Assembly (NCBI GenBank): GCA_016647705.1
Contig: CM028329.1
Coordinates: forward strand, 16,790,410 to 16,854,409
DNA length: 64,000 nt
Source of the DNA: Eucommia ulmoides
Lineage: Eukaryota > Streptophyta > Magnoliopsida > Garryales > Eucommiaceae
Direction: 5' to 3'
Shown here: piece after piece, positions 36,668 to 48,928 of the stretch
Layout of the letters: each line of letters begins with the position of its first letter
Numbering within the stretch: the stretch's first letter is position 1
The notes under the pieces: generated by a model
What the model saw: only the letters and a program-made list of their open reading frames with translations
Databases searched by the model: none
Told to the model about the DNA's origin: nothing
Made by a program: the position numbers and the translations under genes

Positions 36668-36672
36668 GTTAG

Positions 36673-37515
36673 TGCGGAGGAAGAGGTGTTAGCAGGTTGT
36701 CACTAACGCAGTGGTGGAATATTTGGGAGAGCGGAATGGGAAGTATGGTAAAATTCCCTTTGTTCCGAAGAGGTTCAAAGCAGGTTTACGAGAATTGAAT
36801 GAGTGTGGTGCAAGGGTAAAAAGTCGAGGCTTGGAGTATCCACGGTTTTCAATAGAGGTTGGGTACAAAGTCCTATTCCTCGAAGTGTTAGGCTGGATCC
36901 TGGGCATAGACTGTCCTATTTCCTTAATGCTTGACCCAAACAATTAATCTGATCCCATATTTTGGATATTTCCCCATGGACTAAATCCTTCTTGGGGACA
37001 TCATCTTCAGACTGTTGAAAGGCCGGTGTTTCAGTTATTAGTTCCACATCAGTGGTCCAACCGTCTCCCAAATTCTTCTCAGAGTCTTTGTCATCGTCGG
37101 CGTCATCCTCGTATCATCCTTCCATTTGATGTCGTGGTTGTTGGTTTTTCCCATGGATTCTAAGTAGGTTAACCAATAGGCTAATTTACGACTCTTGGTG
37201 TATTCATCGCAAGGTGGCCATTCTCTTATTTAGCAAAAGGACATGTTTTCATTTGTCCTAGATGGCGAGGGTGGTTCTTGATTGAACTTTCCAAGAAGCA
37301 GTGTCGGGTTCTTCTCATTTAGTGTTTTCTTCAGGGCAACAACCATTCCTTACATCTTAGCATGGTCAACATGGTATCGCGATGTTGATCCCATCTTAGC
37401 GTCTTCAGTGTATGAACCTTACATGGTTTTTTGGCAAAGCCTATTTTTAGACAACTATTGAGGTGGTTTTTGTATTATTCAAAGGCGAATGTATTTATGA
37501 GTTTATTAAAGCAAG

Positions 37516-37550
<35 letters not shown>

Positions 37551-38480
37551 TCTTTTTCTTTTTTCTTTTATATACATTATTTTGGGTATAAGGGGCATTT
37601 ATGATTTACATAAGTTTAATGAATTTTCGCTACCAAGCAAAAATAAGGATTCTCATTCCTCTCTTGCAACTTTCTCCCTAATCTAATTTTGAAAGCGTTT
37701 TTTTATTTCAGCAAGATTGCGATGCGTGAGATAGAACGAAAATTCTTACGTTGTCTATTATGCCCCTATTTGTCCTAGATTTTTCATTCTACTGATCTAA
37801 CATAACAAATGTAAATAACTGTACATGTGATAAAAGTAAAATTTCTCTCCAAGATGGTGTCCTAAATATATAAGGGTTTTGGGTACCATTCTATCCTAGC
37901 CTCATTATATATGGTTCACGGTTTTTTTACTAACGCATCTTAGAAAGGTTCGGTTCTCAGATCTTCAAACCTCTAGTGTCCTTCCCAAGAGAACATATAT
38001 CGTTGGTTGGTGATCCGAGCGATTTTGGTGACGAATCCCAGTAGATATACCACATGGTCTTACTCTTACTGACTCATCTTCTAGTCCTACAAGGTATCGG
38101 AGCTTAGATCAGCGTGATGAAATCGCGTGACTTGAATCCATTTTGCCAACCTTCTATCCCTATGAGGTTTGTGGCTATGGGTTTTTCTCAAGATATGCAA
38201 TGCAAAGTGGTGATCGTGCATTGGAGAGAGCTTAGGGAAAATAAAATGCAGAAATTTAAAGACAGTAAAGTAAAATACAGTAACGTAAATTACAGTAAAT
38301 AAATTAACGCAAATATAAACAAAAACATATAAGAAGTAAAATAAACGATTTTTATTTTTTTATTTTTTTATTATTTACTTTTTGTTTTTTATAAAAGGAA
38401 ATTATTTATGTTTAAAACCGAAGACATATTTCTTGGACTTTATTTAATTGTAAAGATAAATTTAAACTTTAACAAGGCTT
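36673..38480. other. Repeat-derived DNA with unrecognised short frame
   Basis: A 78-codon plus-strand frame (36711-36947, MVEYLGERNGKYGKIPF at its start) is the longest here. It does not match a family I know. The sequence upstream of the solo LTR (35147-35270) reads into this region once the insertion is ignored, and it too is unrecognised. A (TA)n tract is at 37517-37547. It is probably old transposon DNA. Confidence 0.35.
37517..37547. repeat. (TA)n microsatellite
   Basis: About 15 TA units followed by a T-rich tract. Confidence 0.9.
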
Positions 38481-38489
38481 GACCCTCAA

Positions 38490-38880
38490 GAGTCCCCAGC
38501 TAATGCACCCTGAATTTTGGAAAAGATGAAGAAGTGAACGGAAAGAAAAAGAAAATTAGGTTTTGATTTCCTTCCTCTCAACATCCTCAAAAATCTATTC
38601 ATTTTGGAAAATAGAGTTTCAGGGGCTTTTCTAGGTGTTAGGTTTGAAAAAGTTCTTTAGGTTAGGATTTATTAAAAAAGTAGAGTCTCCACCTTGAGTT
38701 AAATGGTGTGCTAGGTCACCAAAATTTTTAAAAATTATTTTTTAGTTTAAAATGGCCCAAGTTTTGATTCGAAAACAATTGGTCTTCACCAGAGATTTCT
38801 TTTAAGTTTGGGGGTTGGTTATACTTGGGAAAGATGTTAGGCACCCCAAAACACTCATCTAAAGATGGTACCTAAGTTAA
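38490..38880 (+). repeat. Dispersed repeat, copy 2
   Basis: The diverged partner of 7055-7400, in the same orientation and with the same order of conserved phrases. Downstream at about 39160-39220 is ggttgcctacgtatctc and cgaaacgtagttcac, which also has relatives near 4105 and 4550. The two families may be parts of one larger element. Confidence 0.55.
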
Positions 38881-39479
38881 AATAGATCTTTATATTTAAA
38901 CAAGTCCTAGTAATTTTATTCGTTTTTGGTTAACACACTAATTCTCATTGTTTTAATATATTGTCTTTTTATGTAAGGAAAACAAGGAAAATTTATTTAT
39001 TAAAAGTAGCAACAGATAAAACAGATTGAAAATAAATTACAATTGTCCCCCTTTTTAGACGGTCTGTCGATTATGGAAGAATCGACAAGTTTAGCCTCTA
39101 GGAGGGTTTTATTTGGACACTTAATTTAACAATAATAGTTTATTTATTTTTTGATGACCGAACCTGCAAAGGTTGCCTACGTATCTCTATTTCATAAGGA
39201 ATCAGGTCGAAACGTAGTTCACTACTGCAAGATGATTTTATTTATTTTTTATTTCCTTTTTTGTTTATTTATTTAAGACGAAGTTTATAAAACATTTATT
39301 TATAAAAAACATTTTACAAAGACAAAAGTTTTTTTTTTTAAGAAAACATTGAGCATTTCCATATTGAAAACTTTTATGTGAAAAACTCTCTTTTTATTTT
39401 TTACTTTTTATTTCTTTTTTTGTTTATTTAAGACAAAGTAAGAACAAAAATGACACAAATAGTAAGTGGATGCACGTTT

Positions 39480-39790
39480 GACCAATAAGGTGTTGTAGTA
39501 GTAGTGTATGTTCAAGTAGACAACACAAATAGAACAAACTCAAATAGTGACATAGGTTTATTAAACATTCATTAAATCAGAGAAAGCCCGACAAGTATTG
39601 GCAGCATTAGTGAATGTTCATTGAAAAGGGATGGGACAAGATTACATATATTTTACATAGTGAACATTTAACCATTAGGGCATTTTAGTATTGAGGTTCA
39701 TTCACGTAGACAATACAAATGGAACAACCCTCAAATAGTGATATATCATTAGTGAACATTTACTAAATCTGAATAACTAGTACATGAACA
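39480..39790 (+). repeat. Direct repeat, left copy (about 310 bp)
   Basis: Near-identical to 40183-40490, about 700 bp downstream. The interval and the repeats are studded with variants of GTGAATGTTCACTAAA (see findings). No coding content. Confidence 0.85.
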
Positions 39791-40182
39791 TTTACTAAAA
39801 CTTGTATCATAATATAAGTTTTGTTTCAGTTGATGAATGGTCACCAATAACTAAGTATATGTAATGCAACAATGTGTAGTAAGTGATAGTGAATATTCAC
39901 CGATACTTGTATGTTTCATATTAGGTGAACATTTACACGAGGTGATGCATATTAGTAAAAGGTTAACAATTATATAGTAAATGTTCAATTCGACTGAACA
40001 ACATCAACTAATGAATGTTTATTAACTAGAAGAACGCAAGTCACTATTAGTGCATGGTCACTATCATATAGCGAATGTCACCATTACAATATGCTTTGTG
40101 AATGTTCGCTAAACATGAACAATAAGATTAATTTACATACCGTTTATACAAATGTGTCCTTTCTTAAGTGAGCATTGGCCAA

Positions 40183-40490
40183 TAAGGTGTTGTAGTAGTA
40201 TTGTATGTTCAGTTAGCCAACACAAATGGAACAAACTCAAATTAGCGACATAGGTTTATTAAACATTCATTAAATCAGAGAACGCCCGACAAGTATTGGC
40301 AACATTAGTGAATGTTCATTGAAAATGGATGAGACAAGATTACATATATTTTACATAGCGAACATTTAACCATTAGGGCATTTTAGAATTAAGGTTCGTT
40401 CACGTAGACAATACAAATGGAACAACTCTCAAATAGCAATATATCATTAGTGAACATTTATTAAATCTGAGAAACTAGTACATGAATAGT
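40183..40490 (+). repeat. Direct repeat, right copy
   Basis: Pairs with 39480-39790. The two share gtgttgtagtagta, ggtttattaaacattcatta and gcccgacaagtattggca in order. Confidence 0.85.
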
Positions 40491-40499
40491 AGTAATGGT

Positions 40500-42154
40500 G
40501 AATGTTGACTAAATTTGAAGTGTTTTAACTATGGGTGTAAACCACCTGATTTATATCAACAATATTAACTCAAGTGAAGGCGATTAAACAAAAATACATG
40601 AAAATATTATGAATATGAGTAGGGTACAGTAATTAAACAAGCGTAGACAAAAACAGTTTTCCGTTTTACCTTGTGGACTATCAGAAGTTTTTTCTTTCTT
40701 AATTTTGGTTTTTCAACTCCCATTGTTTTGGCTATGGTTTTCATTTTCTCTGGAAATTAGGGTTTGCTAGGCCACGGTAGTGTATAATGGAGGAGAAAAT
40801 AGAAGCATATTTGGTAAGCATTTTAGGTTTAGGTTTGGCTATTGTGGGAAAATAGTATGCCTACATGATAGAAAATTGTTCATCACGTCAAAATCACCAT
40901 TTAATGGCTATTAAACATTCACCACTGCATGGAGGAATTCTAAAGATCTTCGTACTTTTAGATCTAGTGTTGCAAAACCCAGACCTAAACTCCAAAGATC
41001 TTTACATCTAGTGTTGAAAAACCCAAATCTTCAGCTTTGAATTCCTATGCACGCGATCTAAAGATCTTCAGAATTCCTGTGAATATGAGAATTCAAAAGA
41101 TTTTCGGCCTTTTCAACCCAAGCTAATTCTTGTGCACATGGAAAGAATTTCAGTTGAAAACCCAGATATGAAGTTATTTTTAACCCTGTGCAGATGGAAA
41201 AAACTTCAGATTTGGGTTTTGCAAAATTTGTGTTGCAAAACCCATCCCCATTTCATGACTACCATAACGACCAGAAGGATCGACGTCAACGAATTCAAGA
41301 GAGCATCGGGATCATCTGGTTCCTGGTCAGTTTCTTGGGGTATTTTCTAGGTCAACTAAGGGTCAAACAGAACTGCTAAATACCAGTTCTTTCTTTTTGA
41401 ATTCTGCTTTCGGATCAAGCTCATGCTTTCAAGTTGATTCTTTCCAAAATTCCAGACCCAAATCCAAAAAAAAAAAAAAAAAAATTGAAACCCCACGAGC
41501 TTAAATCAACTGATGAAATTCAAATCAATATAAGATTGTAAAATAAGGGAAATGCTTGGGGGGATGTGTGTGTGTGAGAGAGTGAGAGAGAGAGAGAGAG
41601 GGGATTGCGACGGTGGACGAGAGAAAGGCTTTTGAGATTCATTTTTCTTCCTCAAGTTACTTTCTCACCTCATCCTCCTCCACCAAATAGAGAAACGAAG
41701 AGAAGGTGGTTATGATGTTTGTGCTGGTGTTGGGCAAAGATGGTGGTGGCATTGGGGCGGAAACGACACTAGTATTGCTCGAAGTTGAAGGTGGCGGTGG
41801 CTAGAGATAGTGGATAGAGGTGAGTGGTGAAGTAGAAAAAAAATAAAAAATAAAAAGAAGAAGGAGGAAAAAAAAAAAAAAAGGAAAAAAAAAGAATTCA
41901 ATAAATAAAAAAATTAAAAATATAAATTTGCGATTTTTCTCTAATTCCATCTAATTTAACAGTCAAATTAGACGGAATGACTAATCAAATTGTAATTAAA
42001 AATATTTTTTAAAGTGAAAGACACAAACTTATTAAATCACGTAGAAACATAGTCATAGTTAGAGGGTATAAAATAAAATTTGTCCTAAATGAAAATGATA
42101 TTTGTTTTTAATGAATTTAAACCACACACATTCACAATCCCGATTGTTTTAATA
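40500..42154. other. Intergenic DNA, low-complexity patches
   Basis: A local repeat of gatctagtgttgcaaaaccc-like phrases lies at 40970-41240. A (GA)n stretch is at 41574-41600 and an A/G-rich tract at 41835-41900. No supportable gene. Confidence 0.35.
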
Positions 42155-42159
42155 GTTTA

Positions 42160-42884
42160 TGTTGATGTCAAAAAGTGGTGACGGGTCAACAGTGTGGTTT
42201 GGAAAGGGACACAGGACCGCTGATGATGTAATTAACTGGGTGAAGTTGGGGGTGATGACGACCTCCGAGCTGAGCTTCACTCTTTCACTCCGAGCACCTG
42301 CACAAAAACCCACCGGGGTTGTGCCCGGGAAAGTCCCTCCGGCGTGAGAGTAAGTATCCGGGGGAAAAGGGCTAAAAGTGTTATGATCTCAGCAGAGAAG
42401 ATGTACCGTTAGACAGTGGATGTTATGATGTATTTATAGGCGCCGGTACTCAATTAGTGCCGTAAAATTTGGGAGCTGAGCTCGGGTTAATTAACCTAAT
42501 CTGCTAGCAACCAATGAGCAGGCGGATTAGTACTCTAATCGTCTGGGCTGGGCTTTTGGGCCCACCTGTAAAGGCCCATGGGTCGGAACCTCATGACCGC
42601 CCGGTGAGGTCCTGAGTGCGGAGATGGCGAGCAAAGGGTATTCGAGTTTGTCATTCCGGATCGTAGTCTGTCGATCTGGATTTCTTCACCAAGATGATCC
42701 CTAGCCCGGCTCGGAGGGCGGCCCAGCTCAGTATTGAGGGGATTTCAACTCCCAGCCCGGCATTGAGGGAATTTCAGCTCTCAGCTCAGCATTGAGGGGA
42801 TTTCAACTCTCAGCCCAGCCGTTTTTCCATACTTGGGCGGATATTAACCACGTGATACACCTGACGAGATTCCTCTATATTAGT
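42160..42884 (-). repeat. 3' LTR of the Tat element
   Basis: About 725 bp. The TATA box on the minus strand (CCTATAAATAC) is at 42430-42440. It retains a segment of about 100 bp (about 42579-42678) that is absent from the 5' LTR. Adjacent to it at 42885-42905 is the likely polypurine tract (GGGACTTGGGGATAA on the minus strand). Confidence 0.9.
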
Positions 42885-43039
42885 TTATCCCCAAGTCCCA
42901 AAGGCGTGAGTGGAACGTAACGGGCTCGGGATTTCGAAAAAGCAAACTGTTTTGTAGTAGTTTAGCGGGATCAAAAGGTAGAGGGGGTACGTAAAAGGAC
43001 CCCAGGGGGAAAGAACGACTTCAGGAAAGATTTGAAGGA

Positions 43040-46000
43040 GTAGTGTCCGGGCTGAGGGATGGGGAATTTGTCAGTTTGGCACGTCGTCAGTACGAATCAA
43101 TTTATGCTAATCAGCAGAAGCTTGGTATGGGGTATGTCCGAGCTGAGAGTATGGTAGCTCGTCAACTCGGACATTTCCCATGCCTTGGTCTTTGTTTTGA
43201 GGGTTTGAAGTTTGAGCCTTCCCCATTTTTTATTTTGTCTGAGCTGAGAGTACGTCAGCTCGTCAGCTCGAACATTTCCCATGCCTTGGTCTTCTTTTTG
43301 AGGGGTTTGAAGTTTGAGCGTCCCCTTTTGGACAATCTCCAAGCTGAGAGTACGGCAACTCGTCAAATCGGACATTTCCTATGCCTTGGTCTTCTTTTTT
43401 AGGGTTTAAAGTTTGATCATCCCCCCTTTGGACAATGTTCGAGTTGAGAGTACGACAGCTCGTTAGCTCGGACATTTCCCATGCCTTGGATTTCTTTTTG
43501 CGGGGTTTGAAGTGTGAGCTTCCAGCTCAGACATTTCCCATGTCTTGGTCTTCTTTTTGAGGGGTTTGAAGTTTGAGTCTCCCCCTTTGGACAATGTCCG
43601 AGCTGAGAGTATGGCAGCTCGTCAGCTTAGACATTTTCCATACCTTGGTCTTCTTTTTAAGGGGTTTAAAGTTTGAGCCTCCCCTTTGGACAATGTCCAA
43701 GCTGAGAGTACGGCAGCTCGTCAACTGGGACATTTCCCATGCCTTTAACTTTTGAGGGATTGAAGTTTGAGCCCCCCCATTTGGAAAATGTCCGAGTTAA
43801 AAGTACGGCAACTCGTTGCCTTGGTCTTATTTTTGAGGGATTTGAAGTTTGAGCCTCCCCATTTAGATAATGTCCAAGCTGAGAGTACGGCAGCTCGTCA
43901 GCTCGGACATTTCCCATGCCTTTAACTTTTTGAGGGGTTTGAAGTTTGAGCCTTCCTTCTTTTGATTTTGTCCGAGCTGGGAATACGTAGGCTCGTCAGC
44001 TCGGACAATTCTTCTACCTTGAACTTTTTGAAGGGTGAGAAATCTGAGCCTTCTCCCTTTGGATTTTGCCCAAGCTGGGAGTATGTAGGCTCGTCAGCTC
44101 AGATATTTCTTCTACCTTGAACTTTTTGAAAGGTGGGAAGTTTGAGCCTTCCCCCTTTTGATTTTGTCCGAACTGGGAGTACGTAGACTCGTCATCTCAA
44201 ACAATTCTTCTACCTTTAACTTTTTTGAAGGGTGGGAAGTGTAAGCCTTCCTCTTTTGATTTTGTCCGAGTTGGGAGTACGTAGGCTTGTCAGCTCGGAC
44301 ATTTCTTCTACCTTTAACTTTTTGAAGGGTGGGAAGTCTGAGCCTTCGCCAATTTGATTTTGTACGAGCTGGGAGTACGTAGGCTCATTAGCTCAGACAT
44401 TTCTTCTGCCTTTTACTCTTTTTGAAGGGTGGAAAGTCTGAGCCTTCCCCCTTTTGATTTTGTCCGAGATGGGAGTACGTAGGCTCGTCAGCTAGGCTCG
44501 TTAGCTCGGACAATTCTTCTTCCTTGAACTTTTTTAAGGGTGGGAAGTCTAAGCCTTCCCCCTTTAGATTTTGTCTGAGCTGGGAGTACGTAGGCTCGTC
44601 AGCTCAGACATTTTTTTTGCCTTTAACTTTTTGAAGGGTGGGAAGTTTGAGCCTTCTCTCTTTGGATTTTGTCCGAGTTGAGAGTACGTAGGCTCGTCAG
44701 CTCGGACAATTCTTCTGCCTTGAACTTTTTGAAGGGTGGGAAGTCTGAGCCTTCTCCCTTTGGATTTTATCCGAGCTAGGAGTACGTAGACTCGTCAGCT
44801 CAGACATTTCTTTTGCATTTAACTTTTTGAAGGGTGGAAAGTTTGAGCCTTCTCTCTTTGGATTTTGTCTGAGCTGGGAGTACGTAGGCTCATCAGCTCA
44901 GAAAATTCTTCTGCCTTGAACTTTTTAAAGGGTGAGAAGTCTGAGCCTTCCCCCTTTGGATTTTGTCCGAGCTGAAAGTACGTAGGCTCGTCAGTTCAGA
45001 CATTTCTTCTGCCTTTAACTTTTTGAAGGGTAGGAAGTTTGAACCTTCTCTCTTCGGATTTTTCCCGAGTTGGGAGTACGTAGGCTCGTCAGCTCAGACA
45101 TTTCTTCTACCTTTAACTTTTTGAAGGGTGGGAAGCTTGAGTCTTCCCCCTTTGGATTTTGTCCGAGCTGGGAGTACGTAGGCTCGTCAACTCGGACATT
45201 TTCTCTACCTTGAACTTTTTAAAGGGTGGGAAGTTTGAGCCTTCTCCCTTTTGATTTTGTCCGAGCTAGGAATACATAGGCTCGTCAGCTTGGACCTTTC
45301 TTCTGCCTTTAACTTTTTGAAGGGTGGAAAGTTTGAGCCTTCTCTCTTTGGATTTTATCCAAGCTAGGAGTATGTAGGCTTGTTAACTCGGACATTTCCT
45401 TTGCCTTGAATTTTTTGAAAGGTGGGAAGTTTAAGCCTTGCCCCTTTTAATTTTGTCCAAGCTGGGAGTACGTAGGCTCGTCAGCTCGGGCATTGTTTCT
45501 GCCTTTAACTTTTTGAAGAGTGAGAAGTCTGAGCCTTTCTCCTTTTGATTTTGTCCGAGCTGGGAGTACGTAGGCTCGTCAACTCAAACATTTCTTCTGC
45601 CTTGAACTTTTTGAAGGGTGGGAAGTTTGAGCCTTCCTCCTTTTAATTTTATCCGAGCTAAGAATATGTAGGCTCGTCATCTCAGACATTTCTTCTGCCT
45701 TTACTTTTTGAAAGGTAAGAAGTTTGAGCCTTCCCCCTTTTAATTTTGTCCGAGCTGGGAGTATGTAGGCTCGTCAGCTCAGATATTTCTTCTGTCTTTA
45801 ACTTTTTGAAGGGTGGAAAGTTTGAGCCTTCCCCCTTTGGATTTTGTCCGAGCTGGGAGTACATAGGCTCGTTAGCTCGGACATTTCCTATGCCTTGAAC
45901 TTTTTGAATGGTGGGAAGTTTGAGCCTTCCCTCTTTTGATTTTGTCTAAACTAGGAGTACGTAGGCTCGTCAGCTCCAACATTGCTTCTGCCTTTAACTT

Positions 46001-46330
46001 TTTAAAGGGTGGGAAGTTTGAGCCTTCCCCCATTTGATTTTGTGTGAGCTAAGAGTACGTAGGCTCGGCAACTCGGACATTTCTTCTGCCTTTAACTTTT
46101 TAAAGGGTAGGAAGTTTGAGCCTTCCCCCTTTTGACTTTATCTGAGCTGGGAATACGTAGGCTCGTCAACTCGGATATTTTTTCTGCCTTTAACTTTTTG
46201 AAGGGTGGGAAGTCTAAGTCTTCCCCCTTTTGATTTTGTCCGAGTTGGGAGTACGTAGGCTCGTCAGCTAGGACATTTCTTCTGCCTTTAACATTTTTAA
46301 GGGTGGGAAGTCTGAGCCTTCCCCTATACA
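43040..46330. repeat. Tandem array, about 99-bp unit, about 33 copies, hairpin-forming
   Basis: The units share the order ctcgtcagctcggacattt, cctttaactttttgaaggg, then gggaagtttgagccttccc and gattttgtccgagctggga. Two subtypes are visible. 43040-43970 has cccatgccttggtcttct and gagagtacggcag; 43970-46330 has cttctgcctttaac and ggagtacgtaggc. At 43501-43540 there is a truncated unit. Most units carry an 11-bp inverted repeat, TGTCCGAGCTG and CAGCTCGGACA, around a 17-nt loop; it is perfect at 43979-44017. Open frames here follow the repeat and are not genes. Confidence 0.95.
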
Positions 46331-46489
46331 TATGGCATAAGGGCGGCACGTGCCCCACCCCCCAAACAAAATTATGACTTGCATGGTAAGCCTATATCAC
46401 CACTATTGGATGGACGCCATGTGGCTGTGGCGTTTTAATCGACGTGTCCACGACCGTTGGCCTGGGTAACCCTTCGTCTGGGCACATCC

Positions 46490-46502
46490 TCTTTTTATAA
46501 AT
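46490..46502 (+). promoter_or_regulatory. TATA box of the antisense ORF
   Basis: CTTTTTATAAATGG lies about 100 bp upstream of the ATG at 46597. A start of transcription near 46527 would give a short leader. It lies on the strand opposite to the retroelement's own transcript. Confidence 0.55.
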
Positions 46503-46596
46503 GGTAGCCCATGCGTTTATTTGACACTTGCAAAATTTCCAGAGCTTTTTCTTCCTTCTCGGTATTGGAACCTTTTTTCTTCTTTGTTCGAACAAA

Positions 46597-48928
46597 ATGT
46601 CAATGTCCTGTTTCTCTTTTTCTTTTTTGTCTTTTGGCTCGACTTCCAGCTCGGGATCTGACTCCTTGGAACAGTCGTCTGCCAATCCCCTCCAATTCAG
46701 GGTAGAGTGGCATTCTGCTCCAAGAGATGCCTTTTCGACTACCATGGCCAAGATCCACAAAATGAGTAGTGCGATGCAGTCATGCCGGGAAGATCGTGCG
46801 GTCGTGGTGAACCGTGCCAACGAGAGCGGTGGGGCATCTACATCACATGACGCTAGGGTCGAGGTCCTTCCTGAAACCATCACGGTGGTGAAGATCCACA
46901 CCGACGTCTCTATTCCCAGACTACTTCTTGAAAATGAGATGCATAATACAGGGCCAGAAAAACTGTTCATAAAAGTCCCGCTCTTGAGCCCGGTATGGAA
47001 CATGAAAATGAATATGACGGAAGAGTCTGTCCTTCACTGCCAGAGTGAATACTTCTTCCCGGAGAGGGTCACAACTATTGTTCCTGGGCCTGACAATCAG
47101 GCCTGCATGCCACCTGCTGGTTTTATGACCGTCTACAAACAACAGCTGGAGGCGGGTCTTCGATTCCCTCTCCACTGGTGGATCCGGGCCCTCTGTGCAG
47201 AGTATCATTTGTGTTTGTCACAAATTGCTCCAAACGGTATAAAGGCCCTGGTGGCATCTTATATCATCTTCCAGGCCGAGGGACTCGAGCCGAGTGTTGA
47301 GCTCTTCAGGGTTTTTTTCTTTCCCAAGCCAGTTCTCCTAGGTTCTGGCTGGTGCTATATTTCGTCCAGGTCAACTTTCTTGAAGGACATGGACTCTTTC
47401 ATTCACCACTGGAAGCCCCAGTTCTTCTATCTCGGAGGGAGCAGTTGGCAATCCGACCTGGAACAAGAAAAAAAGTATCCCCTCCAGATAGAATGGGGAA
47501 AAGTCGGTAAAGCTGTGGTCCCTTGGGGGGGGATGTTCGTTTTTGGACTTATCACCACCTTTACACTAACACCCTTGCATTCGTAATTTTGGGCAGTTAA
47601 AGAAGTACCAAAAAAGAAGAGGCCGAAGCTGAGCAAAGAGATTGCCGAGCAGAAAAAGAAGGTTTTGAGGACAGTCTTCAGGGATGTGAACACCCTGCTT
47701 GATTCTCATATCTTCACATCCTACTGGTATTTACCACCGAACGTCCCATGCCTACCTGACTTTCCCTTCGATTCAGACAATGGTAAGAAGTTTCTGCTTT
47801 GTCACTTTTTCATACTTGGAAATTTCATGCGTGTTATGCTCGATTCACGCATATATTCTTGTGTAGAATTGGATGTTGCCAGCCTGGACAGAAGAATTTC
47901 TAAATATCTTGTTGAATATTGCAACTATGGATAAGGCAATGGCGATCCAGAAGCTTCTTGAAAAGAAAGCCAATGAGGCTGGCGAGGCGGCAAAGACGGG
48001 TGGTTCCGAACACGTTGGTGGATCCCAAGCCATCCAAACGTCCCAGCTTCCTCAGACGCTAGCCCAGAGCCGCTCCTCCGCCCTCTCTAGGGTCGTTGTG
48101 AGAGATACCCCGCAATCGAAGTCAGGTTCTCGCCACTCCATGTATATCCTGAGTGGTGACTCATCTCCTCGTCCTTCCGATAAAAGAAAAAGGAAGGCCC
48201 ATAAGGGCAGGCAAAAGAAACACAAGTCCTCGAAGAGGGCAAAGTTCTTGCCCAGGGCTTCTTCCGAGCTAACAGTTGACGGATCTTTTTTGGGGATTCC
48301 AAACACTGAGCTAATTGTGGTGTATGCTTCAGATGTCGGTAGTGTTTGACCAGATCTTTGATAGTGCCATGAAGGAGTCTATGCTCAGGTCGGAGAAGAA
48401 TGCAGCAGAAGCGAGTGTGAACAGATTAAACGATGACCTCCAGCTCGCCACCTAGGCCCATTACAACCTTCAAGCCAAGCACGTCCTTGTTACCAAAGAA
48501 CAGGACAACTTTCAAAGACAAAAGGCCAATCTGGAGAAGAAAGTGACGAGCTGGAGAAGAGGTTGAAAAAGGAAGAGCTGCTTAGAGTGAAGGCCATCCG
48601 GAGAGTCAAACAGAAAGTCGTCGAGGATTACAAATCGAGTAGAGAATTCGAGAATCTTAAGTACGAGCTTGCTGTAGAGTACATGGATGATGGTCACAAG
48701 GACACGATCCGCTTCCTCCAGAGCCACTGCCCAGAATTCGACTGCTCGGGCATTGGGATAGAGTTTCTACGACAGGGCGAGTTGGCGGTGGAACGGGCAG
48801 CCAATAGGGCTTCCCAGGGGCAACCTCGTGAGGCTGGGGCTGAAGAAGCAGGCGATGAGGAGGCTGAGGAGGATAAAGACACCACAATTGACGTTGTGGA
48901 CGTTGAAGGTGTGTCTAGAGAAGAATAG
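46597..48928 (+). CDS. Antisense ORF (aORF) of the Tat element, spliced, Transposase_28-like
   Basis: The ATG at 46597 (MSMSCFSFSF) has a TATA box upstream. Exon 1 (46597-47506) contains QLEAGLRFPLHWWIRALCA, then LCLSQIAPNGIKALVASYII and VFFFPKPVLLGSGWCYISS, matching the 'putative gypsy type transposon' domain (Pfam Transposase_28). Intron 1 (47507-47596) has GTAAAG and TTTTGGGCAG ends and joins in phase to KEVPKKKRPKLSKEI, a basic nuclear-signal-like stretch. Intron 2 (47783-47866, GTAAGA to TGTGTAG) follows. Beyond it, the long frame at 47873-48349 is shifted by one base relative to exon 2. From 48333 a coiled-coil C-terminus reads SEKNAAEASVNRLNDDL, is broken by TAG at 48453-48455, and ends at 48928 in an acidic tail. 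The function of this domain is unknown. The gene is decayed here. Confidence 0.75.

Noticed and set aside
43040..46330. Possible CRISPR-like array because repeats have palindromic arms
   Set aside because: The unit is continuous, without unique spacers, it lies inside a plant retroelement, and the surrounding DNA is eukaryotic.
43097..46358. Many 60-120-codon frames on both strands between 43 and 46.4 kb
   Set aside because: They are by-products of the 99-bp tandem array, with repeated peptide phrases and no independent start signals.
46528..46596. Start of the antisense ORF 23 codons upstream of 46597
   Set aside because: The codon there is TTG, and the first ATG in frame is at 46597, at a suitable distance from the TATA box.
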